Assembly: GCA_003445555.1 (NCBI GenBank)
Contig: DMDI01000158.1
Coordinates: 1 to 6,293 of the forward strand
Source of the DNA: Desulfotomaculum sp.
GTDB lineage: Bacteria > Bacillota > Desulfotomaculia > Desulfotomaculales > Nap2-2B
Length of the DNA stretch: 6,293 bases
Direction of reading: 5' to 3'
Part shown: positions 1 through 6,180 of the stretch, piece after piece
How the letters are laid out: every line of letters starts with the position of its first letter
Numbering within the stretch: position 1 is the stretch's first letter
Program-made: the position numbers and the translations under genes
The notes under the pieces: model-generated
Seen by the model: only the letters and a program-made list of their open reading frames with translations
The model's database searches: none
What the model was told of the DNA's origin: nothing

Positions 1-1061
1 GCGATGACCATTCCTTCTTCCAGAGGGGTTTCAAACCCATGGGCAAATACGGGCAGTTCGTCTAGTTCGATGCCGATTCCATGCCCGACAAATGCCACAG
101 GCTCGGGAAAACCCATAAAATGCTTTCCGAAAGGGCTTTCCTCGGCTGCCTGCCTGGCCAGGTCGTAAATCTTTCCGCTGGCTACCCCTGGTTTTGCCGC
201 CTTTTTCATTTTCTCCATGATGTCCAGAGCGACTTCCTGAGCCCTGGACAGGTGCCCCGGGAGTTCCCCAATGCAAAATATCCTGGTCTGGTCTACCATG
301 TACCCTTCATGAACAAATCCGTAATCCACAAGAACGGGCTCGTTTTTGGCGATCGGCTTTTCGCAGGCGCCCTGCGCAAAGGACGGGCCGACTCCTTTTC
401 CTCCTACAGCGCCGTCAAAATAACTGGGAACAATATTCCGGCCGGAACAAATATGAACAAAAACCAGGTCCTGATTAAACCCGCGCACTCTCAGAAAACC
501 GGCATGCCCTTTTTTACGGGAATATGCCTCGACCAACCCTGCCAGTTCCAGTTCGGTGATACCTTCCCGTAAAGTTTCCCTGACCATGGAAAATACTTCG
601 CCATGCAATGCCGCGGCCTCTTTTAAGATTTGAAGTTCATAAGAAGACTTAACCATCCTGACGGTGCGCAGTAAAGAGCTTGCATCAACAATTTCAACCG
701 GGCTGAAAAGCTTTTGATAACGCAAATATTGTACTGCGGGGAGCACGTCCAATTCAAAGCCGAGCGTTTTTAAGGGCTTGTGACTATACGATTGTAAGAT
801 CGCAGGCATCTCCCTCAGGCTTTCCAGGCAGATGATATTCTCCAAGCCGGATTCTTCTACAGCACGCTCATAACTTTTCTTTACCAGAAGTACCGGCCTG
901 CCTTCCGCAGGGATAAACAGGTGGGAACGCTGGATCGTCCCTGAAAAATAAAACAGGTCGGCGTTCTGTATGATTACCGCCCCGTCGATATCGCGCAGTT
1001 TCAGTAATTCCTGCAGCTTTGCACACCGCTGTTCCAGTTCTGATTTAGGAGTAAAGCGCAA
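1..1061 (-). CDS. M24 family metallopeptidase, Xaa-Pro aminopeptidase/dipeptidase-like (3' end cut by window edge)
   Basis: Partial gene, 353 codons visible; the C-terminus lies beyond position 1. M24 'pita-bread' enzymes use two metal ions to cleave the bond next to proline in peptides and usually act in the cytoplasm. Residues about 8-130 look like the creatinase-type N-terminal domain. The catalytic domain follows from about residue 140. It has the metal-ligand segments VDYG (D246) and GYMVDQTR (D257), then GHGIGIELDELP (H327) and the EEGM turn. The last two glutamate ligands should lie just past the edge. Odd point: the SG.N segment (residues 206-209) is not followed by the usual histidine; a glycine-rich stretch GGKGVGPS (220-227) comes instead, so this is a divergent subfamily and exact specificity is uncertain. 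The start is TTG: GGGGAGG lies 7 nt upstream (1069-1075) and the first in-frame ATG is some 85 codons inside. No signal peptide is seen. It is separated from the operon to its right by a terminator-like hairpin. Family call sure; substrate not. Confidence 0.9.
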   Translation of the reverse strand, partial: MRFTPKSELEQRCAKLQELLKLRDIDGAVIIQNADLFYFSGTIQRSHLFIPAEGRPVLLVKKSYERAVEESGLENIICLESLREMPAILQSYSHKPLKTLGFELDVLPAVQYLRYQKLFSPVEIVDASSLLRTVRMVKSSYELQILKEAAALHGEVFSMVRETLREGITELELAGLVEAYSRKKGHAGFLRVRGFNQDLVFVHICSGRNIVPSYFDGAVGGKGVGPSFAQGACEKPIAKNEPVLVDYGFVHEGYMVDQTRIFCIGELPGHLSRAQEVALDIMEKMKKAAKPGVASGKIYDLARQAAEESPFGKHFMGFPEPVAFVGHGIGIELDELPVFAHGFETPLEEGMVI

Positions 1062-1068
1062 ATTAAAA

Positions 1069-1075
1069 CCTCCCC
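1069..1075 (-). promoter_or_regulatory. Ribosome binding site that sets the TTG start of the M24 peptidase
   Basis: On the minus strand GGGGAGG is followed after 7 nt by TTG at 1061-1059. The match to the anti-Shine-Dalgarno sequence is strong and the spacing ideal, and no ATG or GTG lies nearby in frame. This supports TTG as the real start. Another in-frame TTG at 1082-1080 lies upstream of this site and has no comparable ribosome binding site. Confidence 0.75.
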
Positions 1076-1129
1076 ATCCCAAAATAATTTATTTTTTCTT
1101 AATATATTAAACATAGTTATATCCAACTG

Positions 1130-1135
1130 ATTATA
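1130..1135 (-). promoter_or_regulatory. Candidate -10 box for the M24 peptidase gene
   Basis: A perfect TATAAT reads on the minus strand, 69 nt before the TTG start, inside an AT-rich leader between the operon terminator and the gene. Transcription would start near 1123. The -35 region is poor: with an 18-nt spacer it is ATGATC, 3 of 6 to the sigma-A consensus. AT-rich DNA produces such boxes by chance, so this is only a candidate. Confidence 0.35.
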
Positions 1136-1181
1136 CCATTAATAATTACTTTGGATCATGCAGGTGAAAACTTTTCATTGT

Positions 1182-1235
1182 AAAAACAGCCTGAAGAATG
1201 TTAAAACCTTACAGTAAGGGTTTTTCGCGAGGCTG
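1182..1235 (-). terminator. Probable intrinsic terminator of the three-gene operon
   Basis: It lies 45 nt beyond the stop codon of the GGDEF/HD-GYP gene. The outer stem CAGCCT (1235-1230) pairs with AGGCTG (1192-1187) and can be lengthened by two G-T pairs; TTTTT follows at once (1186-1182) on the minus strand. An inner hairpin is nested in the loop: AAAACCCTTA / TAAGGTTTT (1224-1215 with 1211-1203, one bulged base, 3-nt loop), itself flanked by an A run and a T run. The two together could form a branched structure, or the inner hairpin could act alone in either direction. No gene on the plus strand needs it. Pairing was done by eye, without folding energies. Confidence 0.55.
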
Positions 1236-1279
1236 CCGTTTATCTGGTTTTGGTGAATTGCCGGCAGAGGGGGCGCGTT

Positions 1280-3841
1280 TTAGATAGCCTTGGATATTTT
1301 TATGCTTTGCTCAACATCTATGGTTCCGTTGCGAACCAGTTCAATAAACAAATTCGTTATCCGGGGATCGAACTGCGTTCCGATATTATTCTGTATTTCT
1401 TTCAGCGCTGTTTCAATGTCCAAACCCGCCCTGTAGGGACGGTTTGAAGTTAAAGCGTCAAACGCGTCGATTGTTGAAAGGCATCTGGCCAACAAAGGTA
1501 TGTTTTCGCCCTTTAATCCCCTGGGATATCCTTTGCCGTCCCACCTTTCGTGGTGCCCTATGACGGCAGGTATGACGTGATTTAAGGATGGCAGGTGCTT
1601 AATAATGGTAATGGACATCTCAACATGCTTTTTGATAATTTCCATTTCTTCTTCGGTAAGCCTGCCGATCTTGGTAAGTATGCTTTCCGGTATTCCTATT
1701 TTACCTACGTCGTGCAATAAAGCAGCCTCCCTGATTATTACCAGGTGCGACTTATCCAGGTCCAATGCGCCGGCGAGTATTGTCGCGTATCCGGCGACTC
1801 TCTGGGAATGGCCGAATGTATAATGATCCTTGGCGTCGATTGCAGCTGTCAGGGCATAGATAGTGGCGGCATAGGAGGGTTTGAGGCCTTCCTCGCTTGT
1901 ATCGTAGAGTTTAACTGAAGAAAAAACCCTTGGGGTATAGATGACTGTTTGATTCTTACCCTGGTTTTTGGCAGTGTACATGGCCAGGTCGGCGCGTTTT
2001 AACAGTTCCTCGGCATTTGGCGCGGCGTAGGGGTAAGTACAGACGCCGATACTGGCCGTTAGGAAACGCTGAGTAACATCTGTACTGTTAAAAAAAGTCC
2101 TCTGTATTTCCAAGCGGATCTTTTCAGCAATATCAAAAGCTCTTTTTGAATCAAAGTAAGGCAGCAGGATAGCAAACTCCTCTCCGCCATAGCGGCAGAC
2201 AATCCCTTTCTGCCCGACTATCCTTAACATTATTGAAGCAACCAGTTCAAGCGCTTTGTCCCCTTCGATATGACCGTACAGATCGTTAAACAGCTTGAAT
2301 AAATCCAAATCAATCATCAGTAAAGAAATCTCTGACGCGCCAATTTTAGCCATCTGTTCTGACAGGGCTTTGCGGAAGTACCTGTGGTTATACAACTGGG
2401 TAAGGCTATCTGTTAATGCTTCGGACTGGGCGTTGGTATAGAGCCTGGCGTTGTCAAAGGCAACCGCGGTAGAGGAGCCGAGATAAGCCAGCAGATCCAG
2501 ATCATCCAACGTGTATGCCGTATTATTCACCTTTCGGGTCAGCATCAGGATGCCGATTAAGTCATTTCTGCTTTTCATTGGGATGATGACCTCAATATCC
2601 AGGTCGTAGAATATTTTTTTCTCTTTCTCCCACATAGACTTGAAGAAAGGAAGAGAATATAATTTTTCCCTTGAAAGGCCCGCGTTATTGCTTTCCAACC
2701 ATTTGACAAGCGGGTTGTCGTAAGAAATCTGAAGTTCAGGTTTAAATATCTGGGAAGAGGTTCGGTACACATAATAATGTTGTTTCTCTCTATTATTGAT
2801 CAATATAAGTATGTGCTTTGCATGAATAGCCATCTGGATGGCTTCAATAAACTCCCTGGATATATCGTCCAAATTGAGATTGTTGGAAATATTAGCGCTG
2901 AAGCTTCTTAACGCCTGTCGATGCGAATATTCCGCTTTATAAAACATTTTATCTGTCACAATACGGGTAAACCTGTACAGAGGCTGGAAGGCAACAGCCA
3001 CAAGGAGCGCAGAGAAAGTGGTAAAGTACGGCATTAAATTTTTGCTTGTATTTCCCAAATGTTTTTCAACAGAGAAGACAGCATATATGTAAAGGCCGGT
3101 GAGAATCAGGGCAAAAGTGGAATAGACAATTCCTTTTGTGAGGATAAACCGTAGTTCCAGCATGCGGGACTTATAGATTGCTATAATGATCAGAACAGCG
3201 TTTATTAAAGAGGCCAGTATATCCACGGGGTATTTCCCTATTGCCGGGATGATATTGAAAAGGACACCTACGAACATGATCAATACACCAAAAGTAATCA
3301 GAGCAATCCGCCCGTGGGTTATGCCGCCGCGGCGAAAACTCATTCCCGCCTTCAACAGAATTGTAAGAATTAAAAGGAACATTAAAATATAGATTGGATA
3401 GGCCATTACACCCAGGGAATAGGAGAATTCAACCGAGGTAAAGCGCCTGCCGTTTTCAACTGCCGGATGTGTAATAATGCTTGCTTTGGTGACTACAAAA
3501 CCCATAAAATCAACCGCGATGGCGGCGGCGGTCATACTGCCCCAGAGTATAGTACTGAAGTTATTTAAGGTGTTTGTAAATATCGATACAAAATAGTAGA
3601 GGAAAAACGGAACAGCAAACATTCCCGCAACCATTACTTTGTTCCAAAAGAGCACCCCGGGATATAACTGCAGCCTCATAAACAATGTGGACGCGGTCCA
3701 GACAATCAGAGCGGCTAAAACGAGCATGAATGTACGGATGTATTTATCCTTCTGGGAAATGGAGAAAAAAACCATTAACAAGCAATAGCTTAATAAGGCC
3801 CCTATCGGCACTGCCCAAAAGAATAACTGTAAAAGCGGCAT
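1280..3841 (-). CDS. Membrane-bound bifunctional cyclic-di-GMP enzyme: N-terminal 7TM-type sensor, GAF-like, GGDEF, HD-GYP
   Basis: 853 residues. Residues 1-295 hold eight or nine hydrophobic helices resembling the histidine-kinase 7TM N-terminal region. About 310-465 looks like a GAF sensor domain. The GGDEF domain (about 474-636) starts at LTDSLTQLYNHRYF and has the metal/substrate motif DLDLFK..ND..GH..GD (511-528) and signature GGEEF (552-556), so it should make cyclic-di-GMP from two GTP. The inhibitory RxxD site is absent: the matching residues are GQKG (543-546). The HD-GYP domain (about 655-840) has H678, H710-D711 with K714, H739, H763-H764 and WDGKGYP (767-773), the full metal set of an active cyclic-di-GMP phosphodiesterase. 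The protein is therefore probably anchored in the membrane with both enzymes in the cytoplasm, the input choosing which one wins. It is the last gene of the operon: its ATG overlaps the TAA of the GH3 gene (TAATG), with AAGAGG 7 nt upstream. The ligand is unknown. Domain calls are firm; net activity is not predictable. Confidence 0.95.
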   Translation of the reverse strand: MPLLQLFFWAVPIGALLSYCLLMVFFSISQKDKYIRTFMLVLAALIVWTASTLFMRLQLYPGVLFWNKVMVAGMFAVPFFLYYFVSIFTNTLNNFSTILWGSMTAAAIAVDFMGFVVTKASIITHPAVENGRRFTSVEFSYSLGVMAYPIYILMFLLILTILLKAGMSFRRGGITHGRIALITFGVLIMFVGVLFNIIPAIGKYPVDILASLINAVLIIIAIYKSRMLELRFILTKGIVYSTFALILTGLYIYAVFSVEKHLGNTSKNLMPYFTTFSALLVAVAFQPLYRFTRIVTDKMFYKAEYSHRQALRSFSANISNNLNLDDISREFIEAIQMAIHAKHILILINNREKQHYYVYRTSSQIFKPELQISYDNPLVKWLESNNAGLSREKLYSLPFFKSMWEKEKKIFYDLDIEVIIPMKSRNDLIGILMLTRKVNNTAYTLDDLDLLAYLGSSTAVAFDNARLYTNAQSEALTDSLTQLYNHRYFRKALSEQMAKIGASEISLLMIDLDLFKLFNDLYGHIEGDKALELVASIMLRIVGQKGIVCRYGGEEFAILLPYFDSKRAFDIAEKIRLEIQRTFFNSTDVTQRFLTASIGVCTYPYAAPNAEELLKRADLAMYTAKNQGKNQTVIYTPRVFSSVKLYDTSEEGLKPSYAATIYALTAAIDAKDHYTFGHSQRVAGYATILAGALDLDKSHLVIIREAALLHDVGKIGIPESILTKIGRLTEEEMEIIKKHVEMSITIIKHLPSLNHVIPAVIGHHERWDGKGYPRGLKGENIPLLARCLSTIDAFDALTSNRPYRAGLDIETALKEIQNNIGTQFDPRITNLFIELVRNGTIDVEQSIKISKAI

Positions 3842-5451
3842 TAAAATACCTCTTTCCCACTTCCGCTGCGGGCGGCTTTTAAAATCTCTATGACATCAAA
3901 AGGGGACGGGTTCATTTTTCTTAAATTTCGGCCGTTTGCACTGCAATACTGGCCTATTGTGCCTGCAGGTATAATGGAAACCATCAGGGGGTCAATACCA
4001 AGAAGTGATTTTAAATCATTATAATCGGTATCCACATACCGGAAATATATTGAAAGGTGTTCTTTTATAATGTCTTTTGTTATCGCACCCTGTAATCCGT
4101 CGGCGCCAACCTCGACATAAAGATGCAAAAAAGCCCTCTTGTATTCATCGAATTCTTTGACGGCAAACCAGTCCGTTATATTAAGTTTGGAAAGCTCCAG
4201 AGCCTCCGTTATTGTTCCTTCGGAAATGCGTGTAAAGCCTGCAATGTCTATAATTCTTGGGTCGCGATCGACATAAGCGAACTGTGGCAGCTGAATACCG
4301 TCTTCTTCATTGCTCAGCGACAGGCACTTGAAAATATCGCCCATTCTATACCGGGCAAAGGCCCCTCCTTTAAGATTTGAGATAACAAGTTCATACTCGT
4401 TTCCTGCCACAAGCTCGTCCATCAGATATGTATTCGGTATGTAAGACGGGTCGTCGATATTCTTTTCTATCTCAGATTTAGGTATAAACTCGTAAAAACA
4501 AACATCAGGGAAAAATACCAGGCCGTTCTTGCTCCATGTTTCAGTCGCAATACAGGTAGGCTCGGTGCCCCCGAAAATCTCCAGGGGTTTGACACCCCAG
4601 TAGTATTCAATTTTCTTTTTTAACATTGAAGTGTCCGTGCCGGCGCAAATTAATCCTTTGAGGGTCCAAATATCCCTGGGCTTTATTTCACATTGCTCCT
4701 GTTTTCTTTTTGCCCAGGCTTTCAGAAGGCGATAATTCATTTTAGGGGAGTTTTTAAACACATTAATTCCACCGGAATTGCCTCCCGATGAAAATGATTC
4801 GCTTATTTTAACTATTACGCTGCTCAAGCCGAAAAACAGGTCTATGCCCTTTTGCAACCCCATTTTTAAGCCGGTCTTGTTTCTTTGTCCGAAACTCATT
4901 TTTTCAGCCTCTTTTGTAGACGGCAAAAAGTTGATGGAGAATTCATCGGAGATGACGTAAGGCACAATCCCAGTTAGGTAGGGCAGAGGCGCCATGCCAT
5001 AGAGGAAATTTTCCCTTCCTCTTAATGTAAACTGACCTTTTTTATTGCTGGTGGCAAGAATCATACATGTGATAAAGCTGCTTTTATGACATTTAAGCAT
5101 GCTTTCGGTATAGGGAGCAACTTTGATCGGGTTTTTGCCGCCTTCCCAAGTGGTTTCAATCCAAAGTATGGCTCTTGAAGGGAGTGCTGATTCAATTTTG
5201 GGCAATAATAGATCGGCATAATCCTCATACCTGGTAAGTGGAACAACCTGTCTGTATTCATCAACGGTTGACGGCTTTTTACCTTTCATAATGCGCCTGC
5301 CAAGCTCGCAGTTTGAATACAGTTCAATTTGTTCGATCAAGAGACGTTTTTGGATTGCCATATATTCAAATATGGAGAAATCCAAAAACCCGCAATGCTC
5401 CTGCCAAATATCATCGTATTGTTTTTTTTGGAACTTTTGGTCCAGGGTCAT
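3841..5451 (-). CDS. GH3 family adenylate-forming enzyme (acyl-acid amide synthetase-like)
   Basis: 536 residues, normal for the GH3 family. GH3 enzymes (ANL superfamily) activate a carboxylic acid as acyl-AMP and, in plants, join it to an amino acid; the roles of bacterial members are mostly unknown. The N-terminus has the GH3-type VPLTRYEDYADLLLP (70-84). Motif II FGGTEP (293-298), motif III YRMGD (368-372) and the following YVDRD..I (393-400) fit the adenylate-forming fold, and the C-terminal cap runs from about residue 415. Motif I, normally an SSGTT.G..K..P phosphate-binding loop, reads ETTWEGGKNPIKVAP (99-113): the S-G-T core is lost and two residues are inserted, so adenylation may be altered or absent. 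No signal peptide or membrane span is seen; it is probably cytoplasmic. The start at 5451 is preferred over an in-frame ATG at 5484 because AAGAGG sits 7 nt before it, and the longer form would overlap the upstream gene. It lies 11 nt after the methyltransferase-like gene and overlaps the GGDEF/HD-GYP gene by one base. Substrate unknown. Confidence 0.85.
   Translation of the reverse strand: MTLDQKFQKKQYDDIWQEHCGFLDFSIFEYMAIQKRLLIEQIELYSNCELGRRIMKGKKPSTVDEYRQVVPLTRYEDYADLLLPKIESALPSRAILWIETTWEGGKNPIKVAPYTESMLKCHKSSFITCMILATSNKKGQFTLRGRENFLYGMAPLPYLTGIVPYVISDEFSINFLPSTKEAEKMSFGQRNKTGLKMGLQKGIDLFFGLSSVIVKISESFSSGGNSGGINVFKNSPKMNYRLLKAWAKRKQEQCEIKPRDIWTLKGLICAGTDTSMLKKKIEYYWGVKPLEIFGGTEPTCIATETWSKNGLVFFPDVCFYEFIPKSEIEKNIDDPSYIPNTYLMDELVAGNEYELVISNLKGGAFARYRMGDIFKCLSLSNEEDGIQLPQFAYVDRDPRIIDIAGFTRISEGTITEALELSKLNITDWFAVKEFDEYKRAFLHLYVEVGADGLQGAITKDIIKEHLSIYFRYVDTDYNDLKSLLGIDPLMVSIIPAGTIGQYCSANGRNLRKMNPSPFDVIEILKAARSGSGKEVF
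3849..3854 (-). promoter_or_regulatory. Ribosome binding site of the GGDEF/HD-GYP gene, inside the GH3 gene end
   Basis: AAGAGG lies 7 nt before the ATG at 3841-3839, within the last codons of the GH3 gene. The stop and start share one base (TAATG), a classic arrangement for terminating ribosomes to restart on the next gene. This favours a fixed ratio between the GH3 enzyme and the cyclic-di-GMP protein. Confidence 0.7.
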
Positions 5452-5458
5452 GGAAATA

Positions 5459-5464
5459 CCTCTT
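5459..5464 (-). promoter_or_regulatory. Ribosome binding site that sets the GH3 gene start at 5451
   Basis: AAGAGG on the minus strand lies 7 nt before the ATG at 5451-5449 and overlaps the TAA stop of the upstream gene (5465-5463), which suggests translational coupling. The alternative in-frame ATG at 5484 has no purine-rich site in front of it. The site and its spacer, AAGAGGTATTT, recur exactly before the next gene. Confidence 0.7.
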
Positions 5465-6026
5465 ATATCAAGGTGGCCATGCATTTTCTGATACTGTTCA
5501 GATTGGGAATCAGAAATGGCGCTTTATCTTTATACTGTTCGTAATCATTCAGGGTTTTGGGGAAAATCCAGCGGTCCTGAATATATGCGTGAATAATATC
5601 CATAACTGTCCAGACAATCCCCGCCAACATCATCATCGTTTTACCGCTAGCCAACCAGAGAAAAAGATAAAAAAAGAAAAACCATATTACGCCGGGATGT
5701 CTGCAAAGCGCATACATTCCGGTGTCGATAACCGTGTTCGTATTTTTTAATTCACAGTATGTCTTTCTAAAAGGCAAAGCAAAAAACAAAGTATAAACAA
5801 CGAGCAGAAGGGATATGGCAGAAAGCGTTCCAAAAAGGAACCTTGAGGATAAAGGTACATTCCATTGGGGGTAGCTGCCAAAAATTATCCCAATTGTAGA
5901 AAAACATAAAAGCGCAACGCCGATGGGAAAACAGAAAGTAAAACTTTTATTATAATAAAAAAGTTTGTTTAAATCAAAAATAAATAATAAGGCGAACGCA
6001 AAACAACCTATTGCAATAAAGGTCAT
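5463..6026 (-). CDS. Integral membrane methyltransferase-like protein (isoprenylcysteine carboxyl / phospholipid methyltransferase family)
   Basis: 187 residues with about five hydrophobic helices (roughly 4-20, 32-50, 65-84, 113-127, 130-148), the size and layout of the ICMT/PEMT family. These enzymes use S-adenosylmethionine to methylate lipophilic substrates, such as a prenylated cysteine carboxyl or a phospholipid head group, within the membrane. The signature is DTGMYALCRHPGV (101-113), matching the family's G.Y...RHP segment that binds the cofactor. The C-terminal part LNDYEQYKDKAPFLIP (159-174) matches the usual FG..Y..Y...VP..IP ending. The acidic pair usually seen before that segment reads QDR (150-152), so one acidic residue is replaced; activity is likely but not assured. 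The ATG at 6026 has GGTGAT 6 nt upstream. It is the first gene of the operon, 11 nt before the GH3 gene. Bacteria rarely carry prenylated proteins, so the substrate is probably a lipid or small molecule. The family call is good; the reaction is inferred. Confidence 0.75.
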   Translation of the reverse strand: MTFIAIGCFAFALLFIFDLNKLFYYNKSFTFCFPIGVALLCFSTIGIIFGSYPQWNVPLSSRFLFGTLSAISLLLVVYTLFFALPFRKTYCELKNTNTVIDTGMYALCRHPGVIWFFFFYLFLWLASGKTMMMLAGIVWTVMDIIHAYIQDRWIFPKTLNDYEQYKDKAPFLIPNLNSIRKCMATLI

Positions 6027-6112
6027 AATTTCATCACCAGAAAATATTTTAAGGCGCCCAAGCTAAAAGGCGTACGGTTGCTTATATCCTATATTACAGT
6101 TATTATCTAATA

Positions 6113-6142
6113 AGTATAATTAAGGCAATATTTTTGGCACAA
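6113..6142 (-). promoter_or_regulatory. Candidate sigma-A-type promoter of the operon
   Basis: On the minus strand TTGTGC (6142-6137), an 18-nt spacer and TATACT (6118-6113) give a -35 of 3/6 and a -10 of 5/6. Transcription would start near 6106, leaving a leader of about 80 nt before the ATG at 6026. A rival pair is TTGCCT with GATAAT a little downstream, spacing 15. The very high AT content makes chance matches common. Confidence 0.35.
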
Positions 6143-6160
6143 AAATATATTTAAGATTAT

Positions 6161-6180
6161 TTCGATATATTTCGATATAT
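6161..6180. repeat. Two tandem copies of a 10-bp unit, TTCGATATAT
   Basis: Two perfect head-to-tail copies of TTCGATATAT lie about 20-40 bp upstream of the candidate -35 box of the operon. One helical turn separates the copies, the spacing expected if a protein bound the same face twice, and the AT content would also suit an upstream promoter element. With only two copies it may be chance. Confidence 0.5.

Noticed and set aside
31..276. 81-residue minus-strand frame in the M24 gene
   Set aside because: It is in another frame from the M24 reading frame, arginine- and glycine-rich, and typical of a shadow frame.
81..572. 163-residue open frame on the plus strand
   Set aside because: It lies wholly antisense to the M24 peptidase, whose catalytic motifs are clear; the plus-strand product matches nothing I recognise and has no good ribosome binding site.
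5452..5484. 11-residue N-terminal extension of the GH3 protein (ATG at 5484)
   Set aside because: It has no ribosome binding site and would overlap the upstream gene; AAGAGG points to the ATG at 5451.
5313..5750. 145-residue plus-strand frame across the GH3/methyltransferase junction
   Set aside because: It is antisense to two well-supported coupled genes and contains no recognisable domain.
6027..6106. Cyclic-di-GMP riboswitch in the operon leader
   Set aside because: Considered because the operon encodes a cyclic-di-GMP enzyme. A short AGCAACCG stretch is vaguely like part of a class II aptamer, but the paired elements are missing and the leader is too short.
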